This document shows, one piece after another, positions 1-5,761 of a stretch of DNA of 9,310 bases (position 1 is the stretch's first letter; each line of letters opens with the position of its first letter). The notes under the pieces are model-generated. The model had not been told where the DNA came from and did not search any database. It saw only the letters and a list, made by a program, of their open reading frames with translations. The stretch comes from DASQLQ01 sp035629935 (GTDB lineage Bacteria; Actinomycetota; CADDZG01; WHSQ01): positions 1 through 9,310 of the forward strand of contig DASQLQ010000154.1 in NCBI GenBank assembly GCA_035629935.1, in the 5' to 3' direction. Both the position numbers and the translations under genes were made by a program.

Positions 1-92
1 AGATCGACACCATGTTCTCTAAGCAGACCAGCGAACGACGGGTATCTCTTTATCTCGGTCCAAGAAGGCGAAACGATTTGATTGAGTCCCAT
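1..92 (-). CDS. Possible N-terminus of an unidentified protein, running off the left edge
   Basis: An ATG at 92 on the minus strand opens a frame that stays open for 30 codons to the window edge, beginning MGLNQIVSPSWTEIKRY. It starts 19 nt after the stop of the co-oriented membrane protein ending at 112, so it could be the next gene of the same transcript. There is no convincing Shine-Dalgarno sequence before it. Two plus-strand frames are also open from the left edge, closing at 81 and 95, so the real coding strand here is uncertain. No family is recognised. Confidence 0.25.
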   Translation of the reverse strand, partial: MGLNQIVSPSWTEIKRYPSFAGLLREHGVD

Positions 93-111
93 TGATTTCA
101 GTGTGACCCCG

Positions 112-663
112 TCACGTGACAGTTTCGTGCCGGTTCTGTAACGGCTTGGGAACAAAGATCGGCTCCCGAGCAGACGGGACGGCTACCGCATAGAGACCTA
201 ACACGGCCCCATAAAGGAAAGCGTAGGCAGACATTCCTCCCCAGCCCTGATGGAGTGATGTGAACCGAGGAAAGAAGAGTGGTGCAACGAGAAGCAAGTT
301 GACGCTCCAAATCAACGCGCCGTAAGTGATACCGAACACAAACACCAAGTAATCGTTTGCCCCCGACCTCCATCGCGGGCCAACGAGTAGAAAGAAGAGA
401 AAAGCAAAGAGGATCGATAGAAGGAAGTGGGCTACAGAACCCGCAACGATGCTTCCTGAGCCGGGCACGGTCCGATCGAGTGCCCCTGGGCCCAGGACTA
501 ACGAGCTCGTCACGAGAACGGGCTCCAACAAGGAACGGCCCGATACAAGGGCGATCATCAACTCCCCGATACCGAGGACCAGCCCCGCGAACGATCCCGC
601 CGCCACGGAGTGCAACACCACACCTTCACGCGGGTTGAAATCTACGGGAGAGTTTCTCAGCAA
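112..663 (-). CDS. Four-helix integral membrane protein of unknown function
   Basis: I do not recognise a named family. From a TTG at 663 the protein is about 183 residues with four hydrophobic segments. In order they are a glycine-rich helix (SVAAGSFAGLVLGIGELMI), a second after the SGSIVAG stretch (FLLSILFAFLFFLLVG), a third (YLVFVFGITYGALIWSVNLL) and a last one near the C-terminus (AYAFLYGAVLGLYAVAV). Short loops and a polar tail fit a small inner-membrane protein. The frame can be extended to a GTG at 693, but that codon has no ribosome binding site. The TTG at 663 is preceded by AAAGGAAGG with a 7-nt spacer from AAGGA, so it is preferred. It lies downstream of the kinase gene on the same strand, about 165 nt away, with a palindrome between, so co-transcription with the two-component genes is possible but not shown. 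The layout vaguely recalls small transporter subunits such as CbtA, but no diagnostic motif was seen. Confidence 0.7.
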   Translation of the reverse strand: MLRNSPVDFNPREGVVLHSVAAGSFAGLVLGIGELMIALVSGRSLLEPVLVTSSLVLGPGALDRTVPGSGSIVAGSVAHFLLSILFAFLFFLLVGPRWRSGANDYLVFVFGITYGALIWSVNLLLVAPLFFPRFTSLHQGWGGMSAYAFLYGAVLGLYAVAVPSAREPIFVPKPLQNRHETVT

Positions 664-787
664 CGGGCCTTCCTTTGCTGGAGCTGCGGACACGAGAAGC
701 TTGCTGGACGACCCCGCCGTGGGATTCGCGGGGCCAAAGGTCGGGGTCGCCCAGAGAAGTCAATGGTCGCCCGTTAGGACGACGAGA

Positions 788-807
788 CCGTTACCGGCCG
801 GTAACGG
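788..807. promoter_or_regulatory. Perfect 20-bp palindrome downstream of the kinase gene
   Basis: The half-site CCGTTACCGG is followed immediately by its exact complement CCGGTAACGG. It starts 20 bp beyond the kinase stop codon and lies in the leader region of the membrane-protein gene that begins at 663. As RNA it could form an 8-bp stem with a GGCC loop, but no U-rich run follows on the minus strand, so it is a poor intrinsic terminator. A loop-free dyad of this size also suits a dimeric repressor. Both readings are inference. Confidence 0.5.
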
Positions 808-827
808 CTCCGCGACATCGAACCGGC

Positions 828-2240
828 TTATCGAGCAACGGTCGGTCGCGATGGCAACCGCACAATGAACGTGCTCCCCCTACCCCTGAGACTTTGAACC
901 TTGATGTTGCCCCCGAGCAAACGGACGTTCTCCTGAGCGATCGAAAGACCGAGTCCGCTCCCCCCCTGCCGAGAGGAATCGCCTTTAAAGAAGCGGTCGA
1001 AGATACGTGCTTGATCATCAGGTCCCAGACCTTCGCCGCTATCGACAACAGTGATCGACACACCACCCGGCAGTGGCCGAGTCAGGATCTTCACTGGTGC
1101 GGCCCCGTGCTCGAGTGCATTTTCGATGAGGTTGGACAGAACCCTTTCGAGCCGCCGTCGATCCGTTTCAACCGAGACACCATCGGTGTCAAGCTGGACA
1201 CTCTCCGCCCAGCCCCTTTGCTTCAGAATCGACTCCAGCAAAGTGCCGATGTGCGTTTCCTCAACCTGGAGTACTTCGCGACCAGCGTCCAGTCGCGAGA
1301 TCTCCATCAGTTCCTCAAGGAGCCGTCTTAAGCGTCGGATCTGTACAACAAGCTGTTCGATCGACCACCGGACATCAGGAGGCAATCGTCCGAGCTCTGC
1401 CTCCACCATCGACGCCGACGTCACCAATGCAGTTAACGGCGTTCGGAGTTCGTGAGAGACATCTGATGTGAAGCGTCTCTCACGCTCGCGTGCCTCCACC
1501 AAAGCATCGATCTTCTCCTGAAGCGCTTCAGCCATCTGGTTGAAAGAGACCGCCCAGGCACCGAATTCGTCTTCGGTCTCGACAGGCAATCGAGTGTCCA
1601 AGAGTCCCTCGGCCAGCGCTCGGGCGGCGTCGCTGGCGCGTCCTACTGGTCGCAAGGCGCGCCGTGCAACAAGGCTTCCCACTAGAGCGGCGGCGACCAC
1701 GACCAGCGACCACAAACGCCAAAGGATCCCTCCGAGACGCGCTTGTTCTTCCAAGAACTGTTCCATCGAAAAAAAGAAGTACAGCCGCGCTCCAGACAAC
1801 GACCTAGATCCGGGAACGACCAGGTAGCGCCTCCCTCGGATGGTCGCTTCTGTGGCCCCGGTGTTCAACTTGCTGGTTCTGAGTTCGCTCGGCACATCAT
1901 CCCGATCTACCTGAGCGGTCGAGCGAAAAGTGCCGTCGTCCAAGATCAGGACCGTCTCAAAAGCCTCACGTCGTCGAAGCCTTATGAGCAGGTCGTGAAC
2001 CTCGTCGACGTTGACCACCGAATCGGCAACGATCGCCTCTGCAACCGCTTCGGCAAGACGAGCCTCTCTGATAGATCGCTCTTGGAAACTCGCGGTGCGG
2101 TCGTTCCTAACTAGAAGATAAGAACCCTCCGCCACCACTCCGGCCGCGATGGCAGCAACTGCGACGAATGCAATCGTTAAGCGCCAACGGAAGCGCCCCG
2201 GCGGGATATTGGCGCGTTCACTTCTCAACTCGGTAACCAA
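828..2240 (-). CDS. Two-component sensor histidine kinase, HAMP type (MtrB/AfsQ2/CseC-like)
   Basis: A membrane sensor kinase that should autophosphorylate and pass phosphate to the response regulator encoded just upstream. TM1 covers about residues 21-44, an extracytoplasmic sensor region of about 125 residues follows, and TM2 covers about 172-192. A HAMP domain (about 193-250) ends in a helix leading to the H-box FTSDVSHELRTPL with phospho-acceptor His263. The ATP-binding domain is complete: N-box NLIENALEHG (370-379), G1 DSGEGLG (400-406), F-box FDRFF (414-418), G2 GGSGLGLS (426-433), and a final GRGSTF. Order and motifs match actinobacterial kinases of the MtrB, AfsQ2 and CseC group. The sensor region has no recognised domain, so its signal is unknown. 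The start is a TTG at 2240, overlapping the regulator gene by 23 nt. A second TTG at 2228 is an alternative; neither has a strong ribosome binding site, as expected for translational coupling. Confidence 0.95.
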   Translation of the reverse strand: MVTELRSERANIPPGRFRWRLTIAFVAVAAIAAGVVAEGSYLLVRNDRTASFQERSIREARLAEAVAEAIVADSVVNVDEVHDLLIRLRRREAFETVLILDDGTFRSTAQVDRDDVPSELRTSKLNTGATEATIRGRRYLVVPGSRSLSGARLYFFFSMEQFLEEQARLGGILWRLWSLVVVAAALVGSLVARRALRPVGRASDAARALAEGLLDTRLPVETEDEFGAWAVSFNQMAEALQEKIDALVEARERERRFTSDVSHELRTPLTALVTSASMVEAELGRLPPDVRWSIEQLVVQIRRLRRLLEELMEISRLDAGREVLQVEETHIGTLLESILKQRGWAESVQLDTDGVSVETDRRRLERVLSNLIENALEHGAAPVKILTRPLPGGVSITVVDSGEGLGPDDQARIFDRFFKGDSSRQGGSGLGLSIAQENVRLLGGNIKVQSLRGRGSTFIVRLPSRPTVAR

Positions 2241-2895
2241 CGCCCCGAACGGTTACGACAGTCGTGGGGTTAGAAGGATCCTCCTCGATCTTCTCGCGCA
2301 GGCGCTTGATTGCCATATCCACCACTCGAGAATCTCCCAGGTAGTCGTAGTCCCACACCATGTCAAGGAGTAACTCTCGCGTCATCACCTGACCCGGATG
2401 TCTTGCCAAAGCCACCAATAGCTTGAATTCAGTCGCAGTTAGCTCGATCGGCTCCCCATCCTTGAACAGTTTGTATCCCGCCGGATCGATCTCTAACGAT
2501 CCAATCTGGATCTGGCTCTCTCCATTTACATCCCCGATCCGTCGAAGAGCCGCCCGAACTCGCGCCACCAGCTCCTGCATCTCAAAGGGCTTTGAGATGT
2601 AGTCATCAGCGCCCGCTTCCAGACCCATCACGACATCGACGGTGTCCGTCTTCGCAGTCAACATGAGGATGGGAACCTGGCTTTCGCTTCTGATCCTTCG
2701 GCACACCTCGAAGCCGTCGATCGAAGGAAGCATCACGTCCAGCACCACGAGATCGAAATCACCTTTTTGAAATCGAAGGAGTGACTGTCGGCCATCACTC
2801 TCGGTGGTCACTTGGTAGCCGGCCTGTTCAAGGCCCTTGGAAGTAATCACAGCGATCGAAGGATCGTCCTCTACGAACAGAATGCTCTCGTCCAT
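2218..2895 (-). CDS. OmpR/PhoB-family response regulator, MtrA/AfsQ1-like
   Basis: A DNA-binding response regulator of 225 residues, the normal size for the OmpR class. The receiver domain (1-about 120) has the acidic pair D10-D11, phospho-acceptor D53 in LVVLDVMLP, T80 in MLTAK and K102 in ISKPF. The C-terminal winged helix (about 128-225) carries the typical LTATEFKLL, recognition helix DSRVVDMAIKRLREKI and hairpin TVRGVGYRV. The AKTDTVDVV and GLEAGADDY segments strongly resemble MtrA and related actinobacterial regulators. It is the first gene of a two-gene operon; its end overlaps the kinase start. The ATG at 2895 has only a weak ribosome binding site. Upstream lie a stem-loop and paired direct repeats that could be its own operator. 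Calling it MtrA itself would go too far: the classical lpqB neighbour is absent from the window. Confidence 0.96.
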   Translation of the reverse strand: MDESILFVEDDPSIAVITSKGLEQAGYQVTTESDGRQSLLRFQKGDFDLVVLDVMLPSIDGFEVCRRIRSESQVPILMLTAKTDTVDVVMGLEAGADDYISKPFEMQELVARVRAALRRIGDVNGESQIQIGSLEIDPAGYKLFKDGEPIELTATEFKLLVALARHPGQVMTRELLLDMVWDYDYLGDSRVVDMAIKRLREKIEEDPSNPTTVVTVRGVGYRVEK

Positions 2896-2904
2896 AGCTT
2901 CAGG

Positions 2905-2941
2905 GTAACGCCGATGCTCCCGAAAGCATCGAGCCGGTTAC
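2905..2941 (-). promoter_or_regulatory. Stem-loop in the leader of the response regulator gene
   Basis: A 7-bp stem (CGATGCT at 2912-2918, AGCATCG at 2925-2931) has a 6-nt loop. It is flanked by a second pair of arms, GTAAC (2905-2909) and GTTAC (2937-2941), giving a longer interrupted hairpin. It ends about 10 nt before the regulator start codon, in the region where the ribosome binding site should be; only a weak site is present. It could affect translation or transcript stability; this is inference. Confidence 0.35.
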
Positions 2942-2954
2942 GCAACTACGACAC

Positions 2955-2975
2955 GTCTGTGACCGGTCTGTGACC
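2955..2975. promoter_or_regulatory. Tandem direct repeats, candidate OmpR-family operator
   Basis: The 10-bp sequence GTCTGTGACC occurs twice, at 2955-2964 and 2966-2975, with a period of exactly 11 bp. OmpR/PhoB-family regulators bind as head-to-tail dimers to direct repeats spaced about one helical turn, and this pair lies in the divergent region between such a regulator gene and the RTX-protein gene. The pair ends about 40 bp upstream of the RTX start, near where a -35 element would sit, so activation of the RTX gene is one reading; autoregulation is another. I see no convincing -10 element. Confidence 0.6.
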
Positions 2976-3016
2976 AAATGCGGAAAAACCTAAACAGATA
3001 CCGACAAGGGAAGGTG

Positions 3017-3649
3017 ATGGACATGGGAAGTAAGCGAAGAGTTACCGCTCTAGCTTCTGTTTTCTCAATTGCTATGGCTATGTCGGCCTTGGTTCCGGCT
3101 ACAGCACAGGAACCTGGGTCGGATCCACGCTGTCAAAGAGAAGGAACGATCTGCGGTACCGACCGAAGTGAAACGATCAGAGGAACCGAGGGAGATGACG
3201 TCATCATTGCCTATGGTGGACACGACACCGTTTACGGCCTTGGCGGACACGATGTCCTCCGACTCGGCTCTGGGAATGACGGCGCAACTGGCGACGCCGG
3301 AGACGACGAGATCTACGCCGGAGAAGGCAACGACATCGTAATCGGGAACAAAGGCAGAGACATCATCCGGTTGGGTTCAGGAAATGACGGGGCCAGCGGC
3401 AAGAAAGGCTTCGACACCATTTACGGTAATAGTGGTAGTGATTCCCTGATCGGAAACGAGTCTCTCGATTATCTCGTCGGGGGGGCCGGGAGTGATTGGC
3501 TCGACGGATCCGGCGGTGAGGATGAGTTGCGGGGCAAAGGCGGCTGGGATCAATTGCGCGGTAAAGGAGGACGTGACGAGCTCTACGGTGGACAGAGTGC
3601 GGATGATTGCCGTGGCGGGCGCGGAAACGACAGAACCAGGAGCTGCTGA
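3017..3649 (+). CDS. Secreted RTX-type calcium-binding repeat protein
   Basis: A small exported protein made almost wholly of glycine/aspartate-rich RTX (hemolysin-type) nonapeptides, which in this family bind calcium and fold into a parallel beta-roll. From the ATG at 3017 it has 210 residues. A Sec-type signal peptide (KRR, then VTALASVFSIAMAMSALV) has a likely cleavage after ATA at residue 30. The mature part begins with C39 and C46, continues with repeats such as GTEGDDVI, GGHDTVYG, GEGNDIVIG and GAGSDWLDG, and ends near C198 and C210. The stretch RLGSGNDGA recurs 108 nt apart, which is four nonapeptides. The frame is open from an ATG at 2978, but AAGGGAAGG (3006-3014) supports a start at 3017 or 3023, and these give a proper signal peptide. 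It diverges from the two-component operon across a shared candidate operator. The N-terminal signal implies Sec rather than type I export. Its precise role (wall-associated, adhesive or structural) is not visible. Confidence 0.88.
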   Translation: MDMGSKRRVTALASVFSIAMAMSALVPATAQEPGSDPRCQREGTICGTDRSETIRGTEGDDVIIAYGGHDTVYGLGGHDVLRLGSGNDGATGDAGDDEIYAGEGNDIVIGNKGRDIIRLGSGNDGASGKKGFDTIYGNSGSDSLIGNESLDYLVGGAGSDWLDGSGGEDELRGKGGWDQLRGKGGRDELYGGQSADDCRGGRGNDRTRSC

Positions 3650-3661
3650 CCTTACGAATCA

Positions 3662-3700
3662 GATGGAGACTGGGATCGCCTCGGCGGGCCAGTCTCCATC
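3662..3700 (+). terminator. Hairpin terminator after the RTX gene
   Basis: Perfect 12-bp arms GATGGAGACTGG (3662-3673) and CCAGTCTCCATC (3689-3700) enclose a 15-nt GC-rich loop. A modestly T-rich stretch (GGCTTTCTT) follows. It begins 12 nt after the RTX stop codon and ends 28 nt before the next gene, so it should separate the two transcripts, although read-through into the downstream cassette is possible. Confidence 0.75.
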
Positions 3701-3728
3701 ATGGCTTTCTTAGGTAGCTCTCACTTAT

Positions 3729-4106
3729 ATGCCCGAGCGGATACCGGAGCCCACCCGGAAATTCCTCGCGCGTCACATCTATTCCGTCGGGCAACTTGAG
3801 ATCCTGCTCCATGCGCGGTCGCGACCAAATGAACTGCTCACGCCTGAGACGGTGGCGCGGGAGGAAAGGGTGAATCCTGAACGCGCCTCAGAAGTCCTGG
3901 GCGACCTTGCCGAACAAGGTTTATTGGAGGAGGCGCCGGAGGGATTCAGATACAACCCCAAGCAAGATCTCGCGCGACAGATCGACGCTGTCGCCAACGC
4001 TTATCGAAGCTACCGAGTGACCGTCATCAATCTGATCTTCTCCACCCCCTCTGAAGAACTTCGCAATTTTGCCGATTCTTTCCGGGTTAGAAAGCACAAG
4101 AAATGA
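3729..4106 (+). CDS. Small winged-helix-like protein heading a DUF5985 cassette
   Basis: A soluble protein of 125 residues with no transmembrane segment. Residues about 14-80 look like a winged helix: helix FLARHIYSVGQLEILLHAR, helix TPETVAREERV, recognition-type helix NPERASEVLGDLAEQGLLEE and a short wing ending GFRYNP. This is the layout of MarR/TrmB-like domains. The C-terminal part (LARQIDAVANAYRSYRVTVI, then a basic RVRKHKK tail) is predicted helical and may mediate partner contact. Its stop overlaps the next start (ATGA, 4103-4106), indicating translational coupling with the small membrane protein. From memory, similar proteins occur next to DUF5985 genes in other bacteria. The ATG at 3729 is the only plausible start; its ribosome binding site is weak (AGG at 3712-3714). 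Whether it binds DNA or acts as a protein partner is unknown. Confidence 0.75.
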   Translation: MPERIPEPTRKFLARHIYSVGQLEILLHARSRPNELLTPETVAREERVNPERASEVLGDLAEQGLLEEAPEGFRYNPKQDLARQIDAVANAYRSYRVTVINLIFSTPSEELRNFADSFRVRKHKK

Positions 4107-4369
4107 TTGCGACCTCTATCTACTCCCTGTGTGCGATTACGAGCATCTTTTGCGCCGTTCTACTTGCGAGGGGCTATCTCCGCAGTCGGGCGAAACTCCT
4201 TCTGTGGAGCACATTCTGCTTCGTGGGTTTGACCATCCACAATCTGCTGCTTGTAGTCGACCGAGTGATCCTTATTGACGAGATCGACCTCTATACAGTT
4301 CGTTTGGTGAGCGCAGCTGCCGCCCTAGCGCTACTCGTTTATGGCCTGATCACACGAGTAGACCGATAA
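4103..4369 (+). CDS. Small membrane protein resembling DUF5985 (first copy)
   Basis: An 88-residue hydrophobic protein with three predicted helices: about 5-24 (SIYSLCAITSIFCAVLLARG), 31-53 (KLLLWSTFCFVGLTIHNLLLVVD) and 64-84 (VRLVSAAAALALLVYGLI). Basic loops (RGYLRSRAK) suggest an N-out or re-entrant topology that cannot be fixed by eye. Length, the RGYLRSRAKLLLWS segment and the C-terminal YGLI fit the uncharacterised DUF5985 family. It overlaps the winged-helix gene by 4 nt and is followed 16 nt later by a second protein of the same type, so the two probably form a complex. Function unknown. Confidence 0.78.
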   Translation: MIATSIYSLCAITSIFCAVLLARGYLRSRAKLLLWSTFCFVGLTIHNLLLVVDRVILIDEIDLYTVRLVSAAAALALLVYGLITRVDR

Positions 4370-4385
4370 GAGAAGGGAGGGCTAG

Positions 4386-4649
4386 ATGGACGATTTCCTA
4401 TCCGGGGTGATAGCAACTCTCAGCGCCACAGCAGGGCTGATGTTCTGGAAGTATTGGCGTCAGGCCCGCGATCGATTGTTCTCCTTCTTCTCCGGTGCTT
4501 TCTTCCTCCTGAGCCTGCATTACGTGCTCTTGACATTCAATCCTCGCGACGGTGAAACCCGGCCATATCTCTACCTGATCCGTTTAGCAGCATTCGTTTC
4601 GATCATCGTTGGGGTCATCGACAAAAACAGGAAAGACATCCACGAATAG
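4386..4649 (+). CDS. Small membrane protein resembling DUF5985 (second copy)
   Basis: An 87-residue membrane protein with three hydrophobic segments (FLSGVIATLSATAGLMFW, FSFFSGAFFLLSLHYVLL, and LIRLAAFVSIIVGVI) and a charged tail DKNRKDIHE. The WKYWRQARDRLF loop and PYLYLIRLAAF segment are the features I associate with DUF5985. It differs from its neighbour in sequence but shares size, three-helix pattern and a basic loop after helix one, so it looks like a diverged paralogue. The ATG follows GGGAGG with a 5-nt spacer, a strong ribosome binding site, suggesting higher translation than the two upstream genes. It converges on the diguanylate cyclase gene, with 17 nt between the stops. Confidence 0.78.
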   Translation: MDDFLSGVIATLSATAGLMFWKYWRQARDRLFSFFSGAFFLLSLHYVLLTFNPRDGETRPYLYLIRLAAFVSIIVGVIDKNRKDIHE

Positions 4650-4678
4650 GTCTGTACTTACTTCGCTTATCCGTGGAT
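4638..4678. terminator. Inverted repeat spanning two convergent stop codons
   Basis: Arms ATCCACGAATA (4638-4648) and TATCCGTGGAT (4668-4678) pair at 10 of 11 positions around a 19-nt loop. They cover the end of the second DUF5985-like gene and the end of the convergent cyclase gene, so one element could stop transcription from both sides. There is no strong T tract, so efficiency as an intrinsic terminator is doubtful. Confidence 0.4.
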
Positions 4679-5590
4679 TGGACGGGGCGCGCTACGGTCC
4701 TTCATAGCTCCTTCGGTTTCACTGCCAATTGTTGTGTGGCGCCACGTTGCTTTGCCTGCGCCCTTGGCCTCGTACATCAGGTTGTCGGCGATATTGACCA
4801 TGTCGTCGGATCCTCCGGGGGGAACCACGAAGGTCACGGCACCGACACTGAGACTCACCTTGAGATCGGACCTCACCTGCAGCGACCTCGATACCCGGTC
4901 CTGCAAGCTCTCCATCACGTGCCTGGCACCTTCGGAGCCCGTGGCAGGCAACAGGAGGGCGAACTCGTCGCCGCCCAGCCTGCCGACTCTGTCTGAGTCC
5001 CTCGTAACCGCGACCAGCGCCATTCCGATCGCGCGCAACAGATCGTCACCGCCTCCGTGGCCAACCGTGTCGTTAACTTTCTTGAAATCGTCGACGTCGA
5101 TGTAGGCGAAGGTGAGAGGGAGCTGGCTGTGGCGCATCTCCTCCAAGGCCTGCTCTGCGTGACCCAAGAACGAACGTGGATTGTCCACCCCGGTCAGTGA
5201 GTCCGTATTGGCCAACAAGGACTGCTGCTCGAGTGTGCCGTGCAGAGTTTGGATGAGCCCTGCGACCACAGAGAACACGCCCCAGCGGCTCGCAGTGTTC
5301 CAAACCGGGATCAGCGTGCTCGAGTAGTCGGCCCCGCTGGCGACGTCGGCAACGCCCCACGTGACTGCCGCGGTCAGCGCTACCGAGAATGCGATCCTGC
5401 TGTGGTACTTCCACGCCACCGCGGACACCGGCAATAGGTAAAAGACCGAGAAAGCCAGGTCGGGGCCCGTGAGATAGTCGGCGCAGCCGAGAATCAACAA
5501 CGTCGCGACCAATCCGAAGAGCAACAGCCAGCGCGGCCGTGCGTCGAGCCAGGCGTCCGCCGAAGTCACGTATCGAATAGGACCGTTCAT
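4667..5590 (-). CDS. Membrane-anchored diguanylate cyclase (GGDEF)
   Basis: Makes cyclic di-GMP from two GTP at the membrane. The N-terminal half (about 20-118) holds four hydrophobic helices, starting WLLLFGLVATLLILG and including a conserved DYLTGPDLAFSVFYLLPV segment that I recognise as a common sensory membrane module in bacterial cyclases. The GGDEF domain (about 127-285) is complete: TDSLTG, metal ligand D165 in YIDVDDFK, substrate-site N173, and the signature GGDEF at 206-210. An inhibitory RxxD site (R197-D200) lies exactly five residues upstream, so product inhibition is expected. No EAL domain follows. The signal sensed is unknown. The ATG at 5590 lacks a clear ribosome binding site. 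It is divergent from the trypsin gene and convergent with the DUF5985 cassette. Confidence 0.95.
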   Translation of the reverse strand: MNGPIRYVTSADAWLDARPRWLLLFGLVATLLILGCADYLTGPDLAFSVFYLLPVSAVAWKYHSRIAFSVALTAAVTWGVADVASGADYSSTLIPVWNTASRWGVFSVVAGLIQTLHGTLEQQSLLANTDSLTGVDNPRSFLGHAEQALEEMRHSQLPLTFAYIDVDDFKKVNDTVGHGGGDDLLRAIGMALVAVTRDSDRVGRLGGDEFALLLPATGSEGARHVMESLQDRVSRSLQVRSDLKVSLSVGAVTFVVPPGGSDDMVNIADNLMYEAKGAGKATWRHTTIGSETEGAMKDRSAPRPIHG

Positions 5591-5761
5591 CGCCGCATCG
5601 TTTGCGAGGTTAGTCGAGTTTCTACAGCGCGCCCGGGATCGACGAGGCGAGCCTCCGAAGCTTTAAGAGAACCCCACTAAACCCGCGAAGGGTTAGGAGG
5701 GAACCGGCTGTCGAGGGAGAAGCCTTCCCCCATAGCCGATCGCCCATCCATGGAGGTCCCT
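5591..5761. other. Divergent intergenic region between cyclase and trypsin genes
   Basis: About 170 bp must hold the promoters of both genes. A small 5-bp hairpin (AACCC at 5680-5684, GGGTT at 5690-5694) is visible, and GGAGG at 5752-5756 is the trypsin ribosome binding site. I could not identify convincing -35/-10 elements on either strand. Confidence 0.4.

Noticed and set aside
111..120. 10-bp palindrome GTCACGTGAC at the end of the left membrane-protein gene
   Set aside because: It overlaps the stop codon and coding sequence, does not extend beyond 10 bp, and has no accompanying promoter signal.
112..663. Left membrane protein as a CbtA-type cobalt transporter subunit
   Set aside because: Only general hydrophobic layout is similar; no CbtB partner, cobalamin riboswitch or metal-binding motif was seen.
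709..749. 8-bp arms CGACCCCG and CGGGGTCG as a possible terminator
   Set aside because: The 25-nt loop is long, alternative pairings with nearby GC runs are equally good, and no T tract follows.
745..772. GGTCGCCC repeated 20 bp apart near the left membrane-protein gene
   Set aside because: Short GC-rich repeat, easily explained by base composition; no link to a known regulator.
675..1455. Long plus-strand open frames opposite the histidine kinase
   Set aside because: They lie antisense to a clearly coding kinase, are rich in Arg/Ser/Pro as expected for a shadow frame, and match no family.
2978..3016. Upstream ATG at 2978 as the RTX protein start
   Set aside because: It has no ribosome binding site, adjoins the candidate operator, and would put a 13-residue polar extension before a normal signal peptide.
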